From: Hoyosella levis
GTDB lineage: Bacteria; Actinomycetota; Actinomycetes; Mycobacteriales; Mycobacteriaceae
Direction: 5' to 3'
NCBI RefSeq assembly: GCF_026008515.1
Contig: NZ_BQYM01000001.1
Span: 248,001 to 312,000, forward strand
Length of the DNA: 64,000 nucleotides
The translations under genes and the position numbers were made by a program. Below are positions 49,372 through 59,370 of this stretch, piece after piece (the first letter of the stretch is position 1; each line of letters opens with the position of its first letter). The notes beneath the pieces were generated by a model. That model searched no databases, was not told where the DNA came from, and worked only from the letters and a program-made list of their open reading frames with translations.

Positions 49372-50499
49372 TCACCCTGCGAGCACGGTCAGGCCGTGCG
49401 GCTGGCGGTTGACCGGCTCGCATCCATCCGCGGTGAGGATCACGATGTCCTCGATGCGCGCGCCCCACTCGCCCGGGAGATAGATGCCGGGCTCGATGCT
49501 GAACGCCATGCCCTCGCGCAGCACCTGCTCGCCACCCGTCATGATGTAGGGCTCCTCGTGGACCGACAGTCCGATCCCGTGGCCAGTGCGATGCACGAAG
49601 TACTCGCTGAGGCCGTGGGCGGCGAGATGATCGCGCGCGGCCGCGTCGATCTGCCCGGAGGTGGCGCCGGGACGGGCGGTGGCCACGGCGCGCGCTTGTG
49701 CTTCCTCGAGGATGGCGATGCGCTCGGCCGCGGCGGGATCCGGCTCGCCGATGCTGTAGGTGCGGGTGCAGTCGGAGAAGTAGCCCGCGGGCACGGGACC
49801 GCCGATGTCGATGACGACGATGTCGCCGCGCGAGATGACCCGATCGGAGACCTCGTGGTGCGGGTCCGCGCCGTGCGGGCCGGAGCCGACGATGACAAAG
49901 GCTGCCCCGGTGTGCCCCTCCTCGACGATCGCGGCGGTGATGCTCGCGGCAACCTCGGCCTCGGTCCGGCCCGCGCGCAGGAACTCGCCCATCCGGGCAT
50001 GGACGCGATCGATCGCGGCGCCCGCCTCCCGCAACGCGGCCTTCTCCGCCTCATCCTTGATCATCCGTCGCTCGCGCAGCACCTCGGTGGCAAGCATGAG
50101 CGGCTGGCCGAGCCGAGCCTGCAGGGGAATCACATGCAGCGCGGGCGTCGCGTCGGCGATGGCGGCCCGAGCGTCCGCGCCGATCGCCTCGACGATCATG
50201 CCGTGCGGGTCCTCGCCATCTACCCACGGCATGATGGCGACGTCGAGATCGTCGAAGGCCGTGCCCCGCAGGGCCGCGACCTCGAGCCGCGGCACGATCA
50301 TCCGAGGTTGACCCGAGGCGGGGACCACGAGACAGGTGAGCCTCTCGAAGGAGGCCATCGTGGAGCCAGTCAGGTACTGCAGGTCGGGCCCCGGGGTGAT
50401 CAGGAGCGCATCGACGCCCCGCTCGCCCAGCATGCTCGCGGCGGATTCCAGCCGCGCGGCGTAGGTGGCGGACGGGGCTCCGGTATCGGGATCAGCCAT
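49372..50499 (-). CDS. pepE: M24 metallopeptidase (aminopeptidase P / PepE-like)
   Basis: A 375-residue creatinase/aminopeptidase-P family protein: N-terminal substrate domain (LESAASMLGERGVDALLITPGPDLQYLTG), then the pita-bread fold with metal ligands in DIVVIDIGGP, FSDCTRTY, HRTGHGIGL, FSIEPGIYL and ARIEDIV. It should cleave X-Pro dipeptides or N-terminal X-Pro bonds. The corresponding M. tuberculosis gene is Rv2089c (pepE). ATG 50499 follows a GGGGGG-rich ribosome site. It diverges from the exonuclease gene. Confidence 0.93.
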   Translation of the reverse strand: MADPDTGAPSATYAARLESAASMLGERGVDALLITPGPDLQYLTGSTMASFERLTCLVVPASGQPRMIVPRLEVAALRGTAFDDLDVAIMPWVDGEDPHGMIVEAIGADARAAIADATPALHVIPLQARLGQPLMLATEVLRERRMIKDEAEKAALREAGAAIDRVHARMGEFLRAGRTEAEVAASITAAIVEEGHTGAAFVIVGSGPHGADPHHEVSDRVISRGDIVVIDIGGPVPAGYFSDCTRTYSIGEPDPAAAERIAILEEAQARAVATARPGATSGQIDAAARDHLAAHGLSEYFVHRTGHGIGLSVHEEPYIMTGGEQVLREGMAFSIEPGIYLPGEWGARIEDIVILTADGCEPVNRQPHGLTVLAG

Positions 50500-50556
50500 G
50501 CCCCCCAGCCTATCCCGCTGCGAACGAACCGCCACGGCCTGGCATGATACAAGACC

Positions 50557-51504
50557 ATGGATGCACCGGTTGTTCTGCTCGACGGCGCGAGCCTATGGTT
50601 CCGGTCGTTTCACGCGCTGCCCGAGTCGCTGACCGCTCCCGATGGTCGCCCCGTCAACGCAGTGCGCGGTTTCCTCGATACGATCGCCTCGCTGGTCCGC
50701 TCCCACAAGCCATCCCGCCTGGTGGTGTGCCTCGACAACGATTGGCGCCCCGCGTTCCGGGTTGCCGCGATCCCCTCCTACAAGGCGCATCGCGTCGCCG
50801 CGACCGAGGATCCAGCGGGAGGAGCGGAGGATGTCCCGGAGTCGTTGCCCCCGCAGGTGGACATGATCCTCGACGTGCTCGATGCGATCGGCATCGCCAC
50901 CGCGGGCGCGGATGGCTACGAGGCCGATGACGTGCTGGGCACGCTCGCCGCGCGGGAGACGAGCGATCCAGTGATCGTGGTGAGCGGCGACCGTGACCTG
51001 CTGCAAGTCGTCGCTGACGAGCCAGTGCCGGTGCGGGTGCTGTATGTGGGGCGGGGCATGGCCAAGGCGGAGCTGTTCGGCCCGGCCGAGGTCGCCGCGC
51101 GGTTCGGTGTGCCCGGGGATCGCGCTGGCGCGGCCTATGCCGAGCTGGCGCTGCTGCGCGGGGACCCCTCCGACGGACTGCCGGGCGTGGCGGGCGTGGG
51201 CGAGAAGACCGCGTCGCGCCTGCTCCTCGAGCATGGCTCGCTCGCTGCTGTCATGGCGGCCGCGGCGGATCCCGCGAGCAATCTCGCACCGGGAGTACGC
51301 AACAAGCTCACCGCGAGCGTGGACTATGTCGCGGCCGCGGAGAAGGTTGTGCGCGTCGCCACGGATGCCCCGGTCTTGCTGTCGCGGCCGGATGATGTTC
51401 CCCGGGAACCATCCGGCCGGCACAGCCTCGCCGATCTCGGGCACGACTACGGCATCGAGAACGCGCTCGCGCGGCTGCTCGCCGCCCTCGCCGCGAATCC
51501 CTGA
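50557..51504 (+). CDS. 5'-3' exonuclease (Rv2090-like)
   Basis: A 315-residue FEN-type nuclease, homologous to the 5'-nuclease domain of DNA polymerase I but a separate protein, as Rv2090 is. Acid residues for two metals: [17 protein letters not shown] near 67, [13 protein letters not shown] (about 120-130), [12 protein letters not shown]; the H3TH motif is [23 protein letters not shown]. It removes flaps and RNA primers. TACAAG lies just before ATG 50557, so it may be leaderless. Its TGA abuts the convergent dehydrogenase stop. Confidence 0.92.
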   Translation: MDAPVVLLDGASLWFRSFHALPESLTAPDGRPVNAVRGFLDTIASLVRSHKPSRLVVCLDNDWRPAFRVAAIPSYKAHRVAATEDPAGGAEDVPESLPPQVDMILDVLDAIGIATAGADGYEADDVLGTLAARETSDPVIVVSGDRDLLQVVADEPVPVRVLYVGRGMAKAELFGPAEVAARFGVPGDRAGAAYAELALLRGDPSDGLPGVAGVGEKTASRLLLEHGSLAAVMAAAADPASNLAPGVRNKLTASVDYVAAAEKVVRVATDAPVLLSRPDDVPREPSGRHSLADLGHDYGIENALARLLAALAANP

Positions 51505-53073
51505 TCAGGCGAACCGCACGCCCTGGGCGAGCGGCAGCTCCGAGGAATAGTTGATGGTGCTCGTGGATCGCCGCATGTAGTTGCGCCACGCGTCCGAGCC
51601 GGATTCGCGGCCGCCACCGGTGTGCTTCTCGCCGCCGAACGCTCCGCCGATCTCCGCGCCGGAGGTGCCGATGTTGACGTTGGCGATGCCGCAGTCCGAG
51701 CCCTCGGGTCCGAGGAACCGCTCCGCCTCGCGCAGGTCAGTGGTGAAGATCGCCGAGGACAGGCCCTGCGGGACCGCGTTGTGCAGGGCGATGGCCTCGT
51801 CGAGATCGTCGTAGGCGAGCACGTAGAGGATCGGCGCGAACGTCTCCTCCCGAACCACCGGGGCCATGCCGGGCATCCGCACGATCGCCGGCGCGATATA
51901 CACCCCGTCCTCCGCGCCCTCGACGGTGATGCGCTCGCCTCCGCTGACAACGGTGCCGCCTGATTCCGTGGCACGCTCGAGCGCATCGCGCATCGCGTCC
52001 CCGGCTGTGCCCGAGATCAACGGTCCCACCAGCACGTCCTCGCGGAAGGGATCCCCCACGACCAGCGTACCGTACGCCGCCGCGACGCGATCCACCACCT
52101 CGTCGAGGATCGAGCGGTGCACGATGAGGCGCCGCAGCGTGGTGCAGCGCTGCCCCGCGGTGCCCGCCGCCGCGAACACCACCGCGCGCGCCGCGAGATC
52201 GAGGTCCGCGGAGGGAGCGATGATCGCGGCATTGTTGCCACCGAGCTCGAGCAGCGAGCGTCCGAACCGGGCCGCCACCCGTGGCCCGATCTCATGGCCC
52301 ATGCGTACCGAGCCGGTCGCGCTGAGCAGCGAGATGCGCTCATCGTCGACGAGTTGCTCCCCCACGTCCCGGGCCCCGATCACCACCGTGTGCAGGCTCT
52401 CGGGCGCGTCCTGCTCGGCGATCGCGCGGGCGAGCAGCGCATCGCAGGCAAGCGCGGTCATCGGCGTGGACTCCGAGGGCTTCCACACCACCGGGTCGCC
52501 GCATACCAGCGCGATCGCGGTGTTCCACGCCCACACCGCCACGGGGAAGTTGAACGCGGTGATAAGCCCGACCACGCCGAGGGGATGCCAGGTCTCGGCG
52601 AGCCGGTGCCCGGGCCGCTCCGAGGCCATGGTCAAGCCGTAGAGCTGCCGCGACAGTCCCACGGCGAAGTCGCAGATATCGATCATCTCCTGCACCTCGC
52701 CGAGCGCCTCGGAGGTGATCTTGCCCGCCTCGATCGTCACGAGCGTCGCGAGGTCCGCCTTGTGCTCGCGCAGCAGGACGCCCAGTTCGCGCACCACGTC
52801 GCCTCGCCGGGGCGCGGGAACGGAGCGCCACACCGCGAAGGCCTCGGTGGCCCCGGCGATCGCATCATCGACGTCGGCGGGCGAGCTAGCCGTGATCGTC
52901 AGCAGGTCAGCTCCGAGGATCGGTGTGCGAGCGTCGAGTGGCTCGCCCGTTCCCACCGGGAGAATCGTGCCGGTGAACACCGATTCGGGGATGACGTCGG
53001 CCCCGCATGCGTGCAGGGCAGCGATGGCGAGGTCATGCAGCTCCTCGGCCGTGGGCAGGGGGCGGGCGCTCAT
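51505..53073 (-). CDS. ALDH7-family aldehyde dehydrogenase (L-aminoadipate-semialdehyde type)
   Basis: A 522-residue aldehyde dehydrogenase with catalytic Cys310 in GTAGQRCTTLRR and Glu276 in LELGGNN. The end NIGTSGAEIGGAFGGEKHTGGGRESGSDAWRNYMRRSTSTINYS is the ALDH7 signature (antiquitin, AmaB, Pcd), which oxidises alpha-aminoadipic semialdehyde in lysine degradation. The lysine aminotransferase gene is not in the window. Start 53073 is chosen over 53085 because GGGA precedes it. It sits between the exonuclease and helY, where M. tuberculosis has a different gene. Confidence 0.88.
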   Translation of the reverse strand: MSARPLPTAEELHDLAIAALHACGADVIPESVFTGTILPVGTGEPLDARTPILGADLLTITASSPADVDDAIAGATEAFAVWRSVPAPRRGDVVRELGVLLREHKADLATLVTIEAGKITSEALGEVQEMIDICDFAVGLSRQLYGLTMASERPGHRLAETWHPLGVVGLITAFNFPVAVWAWNTAIALVCGDPVVWKPSESTPMTALACDALLARAIAEQDAPESLHTVVIGARDVGEQLVDDERISLLSATGSVRMGHEIGPRVAARFGRSLLELGGNNAAIIAPSADLDLAARAVVFAAAGTAGQRCTTLRRLIVHRSILDEVVDRVAAAYGTLVVGDPFREDVLVGPLISGTAGDAMRDALERATESGGTVVSGGERITVEGAEDGVYIAPAIVRMPGMAPVVREETFAPILYVLAYDDLDEAIALHNAVPQGLSSAIFTTDLREAERFLGPEGSDCGIANVNIGTSGAEIGGAFGGEKHTGGGRESGSDAWRNYMRRSTSTINYSSELPLAQGVRFA

Positions 53074-53147
53074 GGTTCCCATCATGCCGTGCCACGCCGT
53101 GCGCGTCAGCAGTTCCCCGCCACTGCCCGGCTATTGGGCGGCGAGTG

Positions 53148-55889
53148 CTATTCCGTGGTGGCGTCGATCGAGACGACTCCCCGCTTGATCGCCGCGATCG
53201 CCTTGCCCGCGGTGGAACGCACCTGCGGGTCCGGCGCGACGACGCGGAGCTGCTCGAGCAGATCGAGCACCTGGCGGCACCAGCGCACGAAATCACCGGG
53301 CGGGATCTCGTTGGCGGCGAGCAGCGCATCGAGCAGCGGAGCACCCTGCGCCCACACGTGGATGGCGTGCACGAAACCCGTATCAGGCTCCCGGGTTATG
53401 GGCAGCTGGTGGCGGATCTCGTCGGACTGGATCTCCTCCCAGATGCTCTGCGTATCGGCAACGGCCCGGCGCAGTGGCCCGGTCGGCATGGTGCTCGCGA
53501 CCGTGGCGTCGCGGCGCGCCTCGTACACCACGGTGGAGGCAACGGCGGCGAGCTCGGCGGGGCCGAGCCCCTTCCAGATGCCGCGCCGCAGCGCTTCGGC
53601 GATGAGCAGGTCGCTCTCGCTGTAGATGCGGCGCAGCCAGCCGCCCTCCTCGGTGACCACCGGGTCGCCGTCCGGCTCGAGGTAGGCGCGCTCGGCGAGC
53701 AGCTCCACGATCCGGTCGAACGTGCGCGCCAGCGACGAGGATGCCACGTCCATCCGGGTACGCAGCTTCTGCGTCTCCACGGTGAGGCGATGGGACTTCT
53801 CGGCCCAGCGGGCGTGCTCCTCGCGGTCGGGGCAGTCGTGGCAGGGATGCTGCTTGAGCTCGCGGCGCAGCCGGGCGAGCTCGCGGTCGTGGGTCGCTCC
53901 GCGGTTCTTCTTGCCATGCTTGCCGTGCTTGCCCGGCCCTGACGCAGGGGCAAAGCCCTTGTTGCGCAGCGTCGAGCCGATGTCGCGGCGCACCTGGGCG
54001 TCACGGAAGTCGATGTGCCGGGGCAGCCGGATCGAGCCCACCGCGTCCACGGGGTCCGCGAAGTCCTTGGGCGATAGCCTTCCCGACCAGCCACCGGAGG
54101 TCATCACCAGCGGATGCGGGTCAGCGAACTCGCGGTCAGGCTCGAGGACCACCGCTGGACCCGCCCGTCGCCCGGCCGGGACGATGATCACATCACCGCG
54201 CCGCAGCCGCACCAGCGACTCGGCGACCGAGTTGCGCTTCTCCCCGGTGGCGCCGCGCTTGAGCTCGCGCTCCCGCTCGCTGACGGCGCGCCGCAGCTCG
54301 GCGTACTCGGCGAAGTCACCGAGATGGCAGTCGGTGGACCCTGCGAGACGCTGCAGCTCCTGCTCGTTGCGCTCGATGGCGCGCGAGACCCCGACGACGT
54401 TGCGGTCGGTCTGGAACTGCGCGAAGGACCGCTCGAGCAGGGCGCGGGCCTCGTCCGCGGGAAGGTGCCGCAGCAGGTTGACGGCCATGTTGTAGCCGGG
54501 AGCGAAGGAGCTCCGCAGCGGGAACGTGCGTGTCGAGGCGAGGCCCGCCACCATGTCGGGATCCACGCTGGGCTCCCACAGCACCACCGCATGGCCCTCG
54601 ATATCGATGCCGCGCCGCCCGGCCCGGCCGGTGAGCTGCGTGTACTCGCCGGGGGTGAGGTCGGCGTGGGTGTCGCCGTTGAACTTGACCAGCCGCTCGA
54701 GCACCACGCTGCGGGCGGGCATGTTGATGCCCAGGGCGAGGGTCTCGGTCGCGAACACAGCCTTGACGAGGCCGTTGACGAACAGTTCCTCGACGGTGTG
54801 GCGGAAGGCGGGCAGCATGCCCGCGTGGTGGGCGGCGATGCCCCGCTCGAGCGCGGTGCACCACTGGTCGTAGCCGAGGATGCGCAGGTCCGCGCGCGGT
54901 AGCTCGCCGGTATGGCGCTCGATGATCTCGCGCACGCGGGCGGCCTCGTCCTCCGTGGTGAGGGTCAGCCCGGAGCGGACGCACTGGCCGACGGCGGCAT
55001 CGCAGCCCGCGCGGCTGAAGATGAAGGTGATGGCGGGCAGCAGCCCGGCCTTGTCGAGCTGGAGGATCACCTCGGGCCGCGACGGTGGCCGGTAGCGGCT
55101 GGGCGGCCCGCCACGGCCCCGGCGATCGCGGCCCCCGCCTCGGCGATGCGCGGGACGCTCGGCATCCTCGATCGCGAGGCGCTTGCGGATGTGCGCGAGC
55201 AGGTCCGGGTTGAGCTTGCGCTGGCCACGAGCGGGCGGGCCCCCGCTGATGCGGCTGGGGAAGAGGTCGAGGATGCGCCGGCCGACAAGCATGTGCTGCC
55301 ACAGCGGGATGGGGCGGGTCTCGTCGACGATCACGGTGGTATCGCCGCGCACGGTCTCCATCCAGGAACCGAACTCCTCGGCATTGCTCACCGTGGCGGA
55401 CAGGCTCACGAGGGCGACATCCTCGGCGAGGTGGAGGATCACTTCCTCCCACACCGCGCCGCGGAACCTGTCGGCGAGGAAGTGCACCTCGTCCATCACC
55501 ACGTGCGAGAGCCCGCGAAGCCGGTCCGAGCCCGCGTAGAGCATGTTGCGCAGCACCTCGGTGGTCATCACCACGATCGGCGCGTCGGAGTTGATGCTCT
55601 GGTCGCCGGTGAGCAGGCCCACGGTGTCACGGTCATAGCGGGCGACGAGGTCGTGGAACTTCTGGTTCGACAACGCCTTGATGGGCGTGGTGTAGAAGCA
55701 CTTGCGGCCCGCGCTCAGCGCCAGGTGCACGGCGAACTCGCCGACGATGGTCTTGCCCGCCCCGGTGGGCGCGCAGACGAGCACGCCGTGACCGGCCTCG
55801 AGCGCCTCGCAGGCGCTGCGCTGGAACGGGTCGAGCGGGAACGGTAGTTGCGCGGCGAATGCCGCCACCTCAGGGGCAGTAGTGCTCAT
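53148..55889 (-). CDS. helY: Ski2-like DEAD/DEAH RNA helicase HelY
   Basis: A 913-residue helicase. Walker A CAPTGAGKT (about 40-47), motif Ia TPIKALSNQKFHDL, DEVH box VVMDEVHFLADRFRG at 133-136, motif III SLSATVSNAEEFGSW, a helicase-C region with TETLALGINMPARSVVLERLVKFNGD and GRAGRRGIDIEGHAVVLW, then a DSHCT-type C-terminal domain. It belongs to RNA-processing helicases like Mtr4/Ski2. It is the last gene of the pafCBA/tat stretch, 11 bases after tatC. Confidence 0.95.
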   Translation of the reverse strand: MSTTAPEVAAFAAQLPFPLDPFQRSACEALEAGHGVLVCAPTGAGKTIVGEFAVHLALSAGRKCFYTTPIKALSNQKFHDLVARYDRDTVGLLTGDQSINSDAPIVVMTTEVLRNMLYAGSDRLRGLSHVVMDEVHFLADRFRGAVWEEVILHLAEDVALVSLSATVSNAEEFGSWMETVRGDTTVIVDETRPIPLWQHMLVGRRILDLFPSRISGGPPARGQRKLNPDLLAHIRKRLAIEDAERPAHRRGGGRDRRGRGGPPSRYRPPSRPEVILQLDKAGLLPAITFIFSRAGCDAAVGQCVRSGLTLTTEDEAARVREIIERHTGELPRADLRILGYDQWCTALERGIAAHHAGMLPAFRHTVEELFVNGLVKAVFATETLALGINMPARSVVLERLVKFNGDTHADLTPGEYTQLTGRAGRRGIDIEGHAVVLWEPSVDPDMVAGLASTRTFPLRSSFAPGYNMAVNLLRHLPADEARALLERSFAQFQTDRNVVGVSRAIERNEQELQRLAGSTDCHLGDFAEYAELRRAVSERERELKRGATGEKRNSVAESLVRLRRGDVIIVPAGRRAGPAVVLEPDREFADPHPLVMTSGGWSGRLSPKDFADPVDAVGSIRLPRHIDFRDAQVRRDIGSTLRNKGFAPASGPGKHGKHGKKNRGATHDRELARLRRELKQHPCHDCPDREEHARWAEKSHRLTVETQKLRTRMDVASSSLARTFDRIVELLAERAYLEPDGDPVVTEEGGWLRRIYSESDLLIAEALRRGIWKGLGPAELAAVASTVVYEARRDATVASTMPTGPLRRAVADTQSIWEEIQSDEIRHQLPITREPDTGFVHAIHVWAQGAPLLDALLAANEIPPGDFVRWCRQVLDLLEQLRVVAPDPQVRSTAGKAIAAIKRGVVSIDATTE

Positions 55890-55900
55890 CCCGTCCTACG

Positions 55901-56821
55901 TTATCGCTCCTGCTGCCCGGACGTGTCATCGGCGACGGGACCGGGGGCCTCAAGTGGCTCCGACTCATCATCGGCGAGGTGCCCCCACTTGCCAGCGCGG
56001 CGCGCGCGGCGCTTGTCGTTGAGCCGCGCGAACTGGACCGCGAGCTCGAACAGCAGGGTCAGCGTGAGCGCGAGCACGATCATCGAGAACGGATCGTGCG
56101 GGGTGACGAACGCGGCGAAGACGAACAAGGAAAAGATGATGCCGCGGCGCCAGGACTTCAGCTTCTCGTACGGCAGGATGCCCACCACGTTGAGCATCGC
56201 CACGATCAAAGGCAGCTCGAAGCTGACGCCGAAGATGATGATCAGGCTGATGATGAAACCGAAGTACTCCTGCCCGCTCAACGCGGTGACCTGGACGTTG
56301 TCACCAATGCTGAGCAGGAAGTCCAGCGCGAACGCGACGAGGAAGTAGGCCATCACCGCACCCGCGATGAACAGTAGCGCGCCAATCATGACAAAGACCA
56401 GGCCGAAGCGACGCTCGCTGCGGTGCAGGCCCGGCACCACGAAAGCCCACACCTGGTAGAGCCACACTGGGCTGGCCATCACGATCCCAGCAGTGACCGC
56501 GACTTTCAAGCGCAGCATGAATTGCTCGAACGGGCCCGTGGCGAGGAGCCGGCACTCGTCGCTGTCCAGAGTCAGCGAGGCGCGCGCCTCTGGCGGCAGC
56601 TCGCAGTAGGGGCCACGCAGCAGATCACCGAGCGCGGGAATGCCCAGCACCGAGAACGAGTACCACAGGAAGCCGACGATCGTCGTGACGGCTACCGCGG
56701 CGAGAGCGATCAGCAATCGTGTCCGCAGCTCGTGCAGGTGCTCGGTGAGCGGCATGGTGCCGTCGGGGTTCAGCTTGCGCTTCCGGCGCCCAGGCTTCAG
56801 GGATAGTCGCACCGCGGTCAT
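55901..56821 (-). CDS. tatC: Sec-independent protein translocase TatC
   Basis: A 306-residue membrane protein with six segments. Signatures include MPLTEHLHELRTRLLIAL (cytoplasmic loop for twin-arginine binding), ATGPFEQFMLRLKVAVTAGIVMASPVWLYQVWAFVVPGLHRSERRF and FGVSFELPLIVAMLNVVGIL. The hydrophilic C-terminal tail (acidic, about 40 residues) is longer than in E. coli TatC. It forms the twin-arginine receptor with TatB. It lies 82 bases after tatA, separated by a hairpin. Confidence 0.97.
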   Translation of the reverse strand: MTAVRLSLKPGRRKRKLNPDGTMPLTEHLHELRTRLLIALAAVAVTTIVGFLWYSFSVLGIPALGDLLRGPYCELPPEARASLTLDSDECRLLATGPFEQFMLRLKVAVTAGIVMASPVWLYQVWAFVVPGLHRSERRFGLVFVMIGALLFIAGAVMAYFLVAFALDFLLSIGDNVQVTALSGQEYFGFIISLIIIFGVSFELPLIVAMLNVVGILPYEKLKSWRRGIIFSLFVFAAFVTPHDPFSMIVLALTLTLLFELAVQFARLNDKRRARRAGKWGHLADDESEPLEAPGPVADDTSGQQER

Positions 56822-56860
56822 TCTTCTCGCTCACAGGGATAGGGATCCGGCCGGAATGAC

Positions 56861-56891
56861 GCAACGCCAGCCGCTATCGGACTGGCGCTGC
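56861..56891 (-). terminator. Hairpin between tatA and tatC
   Basis: GCAACGCCAG at 56861-56870 pairs with CTGGCGCTGC at 56882-56891 with one mismatch and an 11-base loop, just after the tatA stop. It could reduce tatC expression relative to tatA. Confidence 0.45.
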
Positions 56892-56903
56892 GCAGGCCAC
56901 GCA

Positions 56904-57203
56904 CTATGCGTGCTGATCAGGCTGCTGCTGGGTGCCTTGCTGGGTGAAGTTGCCCTGGGCGCGATTCCCTGCGGCACGCTCGGAGTCGGTGGTCGGTGCC
57001 GCATTGATCTGCGGAGGCGCGGACTGCGGGGCCTGCTGGGCGTTCTCGGTGCCCCCGTCGTTGCCCATCTCCTTGATCTCGCTCTTGAAGATGCGCATCG
57101 AGCGCCCCAGCCCGCGGGCCGCGTCCGGCAGCCGCTTGGAGCCGAACAGCACCACGATGACGAGGATCAGGATCAACCAGTGCCACGGGCTCGTGAATCC
57201 CAT
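56904..57203 (-). CDS. tatA: Sec-independent translocase TatA
   Basis: A 99-residue protein: membrane helix [40 protein letters not shown] with the FGSKRLP hinge and amphipathic helix of TatA, then a Gln/Pro-rich tail. It forms the variable pore for folded Tat substrates. No TatB is seen in the window. It starts 116 bases after pafC ends and probably has its own promoter. Confidence 0.96.
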   Translation of the reverse strand: MGFTSPWHWLILILVIVVLFGSKRLPDAARGLGRSMRIFKSEIKEMGNDGGTENAQQAPQSAPPQINAAPTTDSERAAGNRAQGNFTQQGTQQQPDQHA

Positions 57204-57319
57204 TGTTTTTCAGCCTCCCACATTGACGTCGTCACCGATGCTACCCGAGATCAGGCGGGGGCGGCGGCCCCACGCACCGGCGTTCACCTAGGCTTCATCC
57301 ATCGTCTCGAGCACCACCA

Positions 57320-58348
57320 TCACGGGCGGTGCCGGTAGCGCTCCAGGCCCGCGATCGCCTGCTCGCGCATCCGCTCCGCGAGCCCGGCCGGCTGGACGAC
57401 CGTGATGCTCGCGCCGAACCCCAGCAGCATCCGTGCCATCCACTCGTCGGAGGCGTAGCGCATATCCACCTGCACACGTCCATCAGGGAGGCGCTGCTCG
57501 TTCTCCACGGGGTAGTAGTCGACGAACCATCCAGCCGACGGCTCGATCACCAGCCGGGCCACGCCCAGGTGCTCATGCTCGCTGAACAAGCCATCGGCCT
57601 GGGCGCGCTGGGCATTGGCGGGAACGCGCGCGGGCTCGTCGAGCAACCGGGCGGACTCGATCCGGTCGAGGCGGAACAATCGCACATCCTCGGCCATGCG
57701 GCACCACGCCTGCAGGTAGGCCTGGTCATCGACGAGCAGCATCCCCATCGGGTCGGCCACGCGCTCGCTCACCACATCGCGCGATGCCGAGTAGTACACG
57801 ATGCTCAGGGCGCGCTTGCGACGCACCGCGTCCCGGACCACCGCGAGCCTGGCCCCCGCCGCGAGGTCCTCGGCATCAGGTTCCCCCGATGCTCGAGCGC
57901 CCTCATCCTGGCTGCCCTGATCCTGGCCGCCCTGGCCCGGCGCGTCCTGGCCTATGCCCGATGCCGCGACGCCAGCCGCGGACTCGATCTTCGCGATCGC
58001 TCGCCGCACCGCAGCGGGATCCGCCATCCCTGGCTGGTCGAGCAGCGCGCGAAGCGCCACGAGCAACGCGGTGGCCTCCGGCCCGGCCAGCCGCAGCGGA
58101 CGCTCCATCCCGGCCGCGTAGGTCACCGCCACCGTCTCGCCCTCGAACGAGAGATCGATCAGGTCACCCGGGCCATAGCCCGGCAGCCCGCACATCCACA
58201 GCAGGTTCAGATCATCGATCAGCTCCTTCTGCGTCACGCCCATCTCCCGGGCAAGGTCGGCCTTGGAGATCCCGGGATTGGCCATGACGTACGGCACCAG
58301 GTTGAGCAGGCGCACCAGCTTCACTGACAGCCTCGACGACGCCATCAT
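57320..58348 (-). CDS. pafC: PafC, WYL-domain DNA-damage regulator subunit
   Basis: A 342-residue helix-turn-helix/WYL protein (LVRLLNLVPYVMANPGISKADLAREMGVTQKELIDDLNLLWMCG; WYL-type region RALSIVYYSASRDVVSERVADP and LQAWCRMAEDVRLFRLDRI). With PafB it activates the LexA/RecA-independent DNA-damage response. A Gln/Gly/Asp-rich insert near residues 131-160 (GQDAPGQGGQDQGSQDEG) lengthens the linker. The ATG overlaps the pafB stop as ATGA. Confidence 0.95.
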   Translation of the reverse strand: MMASSRLSVKLVRLLNLVPYVMANPGISKADLAREMGVTQKELIDDLNLLWMCGLPGYGPGDLIDLSFEGETVAVTYAAGMERPLRLAGPEATALLVALRALLDQPGMADPAAVRRAIAKIESAAGVAASGIGQDAPGQGGQDQGSQDEGARASGEPDAEDLAAGARLAVVRDAVRRKRALSIVYYSASRDVVSERVADPMGMLLVDDQAYLQAWCRMAEDVRLFRLDRIESARLLDEPARVPANAQRAQADGLFSEHEHLGVARLVIEPSAGWFVDYYPVENEQRLPDGRVQVDMRYASDEWMARMLLGFGASITVVQPAGLAERMREQAIAGLERYRHRP

Positions 58349-59334
58349 CGATCACCTCCCGCGGCTCGCAGCGCGCCCTCGAGCACCGCGACCACCTCGC
58401 GGACGAGTTCCGGCGGCTCCATCGCCACGGCATCGGGTCCATGCCCGGCTACCGCGCGGGCCAGCCACTCCCACGACGATGCCTCCACCTCCAGCAGATC
58501 CCCATCCGCGTCGTCGAGCACATGCGGGGCCGATGCCGACGCCATGCGCCTGAGCTCATGCACCCGGCCCGACGCCACCCACACGCTCGCGGGCAACCGG
58601 GGCGCCGTGCCGCTCGCGACCGCGCGCGCGATCAGCTCATGGATATCGACGTCCTCGGGCTTGCGCACCATCCCGCGCTTGCCCACGGTGGTCACCTCGC
58701 CCGCGATGCGCGACAGCCGGAACGTGCGCACCGCCTGCTTGTCGCGGTCCCGCCCCACCAGGTACCACCTGCCCCGCCAGGTGCCGATGCCCCACGGCTC
58801 CACCTCGCGGACCAGGAAATCCCCCCCAGCGCTGCCTCGGTGCTCGAACCGCACCGCGGTTCCCGAATCGATCGCCTCGAGCAGCACCCGCACGGCCTGC
58901 TCCGATGTGCGCGCGCGCTGCGGCACCATCGTCACCGGCACGCCCTCGATCACCGGCACCCCGCCCGCGCGCAGCTTCAGCAGCGCGGCCTGCGTGGCCG
59001 CATGCAGCTCCGGCGACTGCCACAGCTGCGCCGCCACGGCGACCGCCGCGGCCTCGTCCTGGTCAAGCTGCACATCTGGCAGCTCGTAGGCATCGCGCCG
59101 GATGCGGTAGCCCTCCGTCGTCGAATGCCACGATGCCCGCCCGGTCTCCAGCGGGATGCCAAGATCCCGCAGCTCTGCCTTGTCCCGCTCGAACATGCGG
59201 TAGTACGCATCGTCGCTGCCATCGCGCGGATAGCCCGCGACCGTCTCCCGGATCTGGTCCGCGGTGAGGAACTGCCGCGTCGACAGCAACGCGATCACCA
59301 GGTTGACAAGTCGTTCCGCTCGTGCCGCCGCCAC
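58345..59334 (-). CDS. pafB: PafB, WYL-domain DNA-damage regulator subunit
   Basis: A 329-residue partner of PafC: N-terminal HTH (ERLVNLVIALLSTRQFLTADQIRETVAGY and FERDKAELRDLGIPLETG) and the WYL domain (GTAVRFEHRGSAGGDFLVREVEPWGIGTWRGRWYLVGRDRDKQAVRTFRLSRI). PafBC regulate repair genes; the genes sit next to pafA in many actinobacteria although they are not part of pupylation itself. GTG 59334 has GGGATGATCGG upstream. Confidence 0.95.
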   Translation of the reverse strand: MAAARAERLVNLVIALLSTRQFLTADQIRETVAGYPRDGSDDAYYRMFERDKAELRDLGIPLETGRASWHSTTEGYRIRRDAYELPDVQLDQDEAAAVAVAAQLWQSPELHAATQAALLKLRAGGVPVIEGVPVTMVPQRARTSEQAVRVLLEAIDSGTAVRFEHRGSAGGDFLVREVEPWGIGTWRGRWYLVGRDRDKQAVRTFRLSRIAGEVTTVGKRGMVRKPEDVDIHELIARAVASGTAPRLPASVWVASGRVHELRRMASASAPHVLDDADGDLLEVEASSWEWLARAVAGHGPDAVAMEPPELVREVVAVLEGALRAAGGDR

Positions 59335-59370
59335 CCGATCATCCCTTCCCGCTGAGCGCTCGCTCCCACG

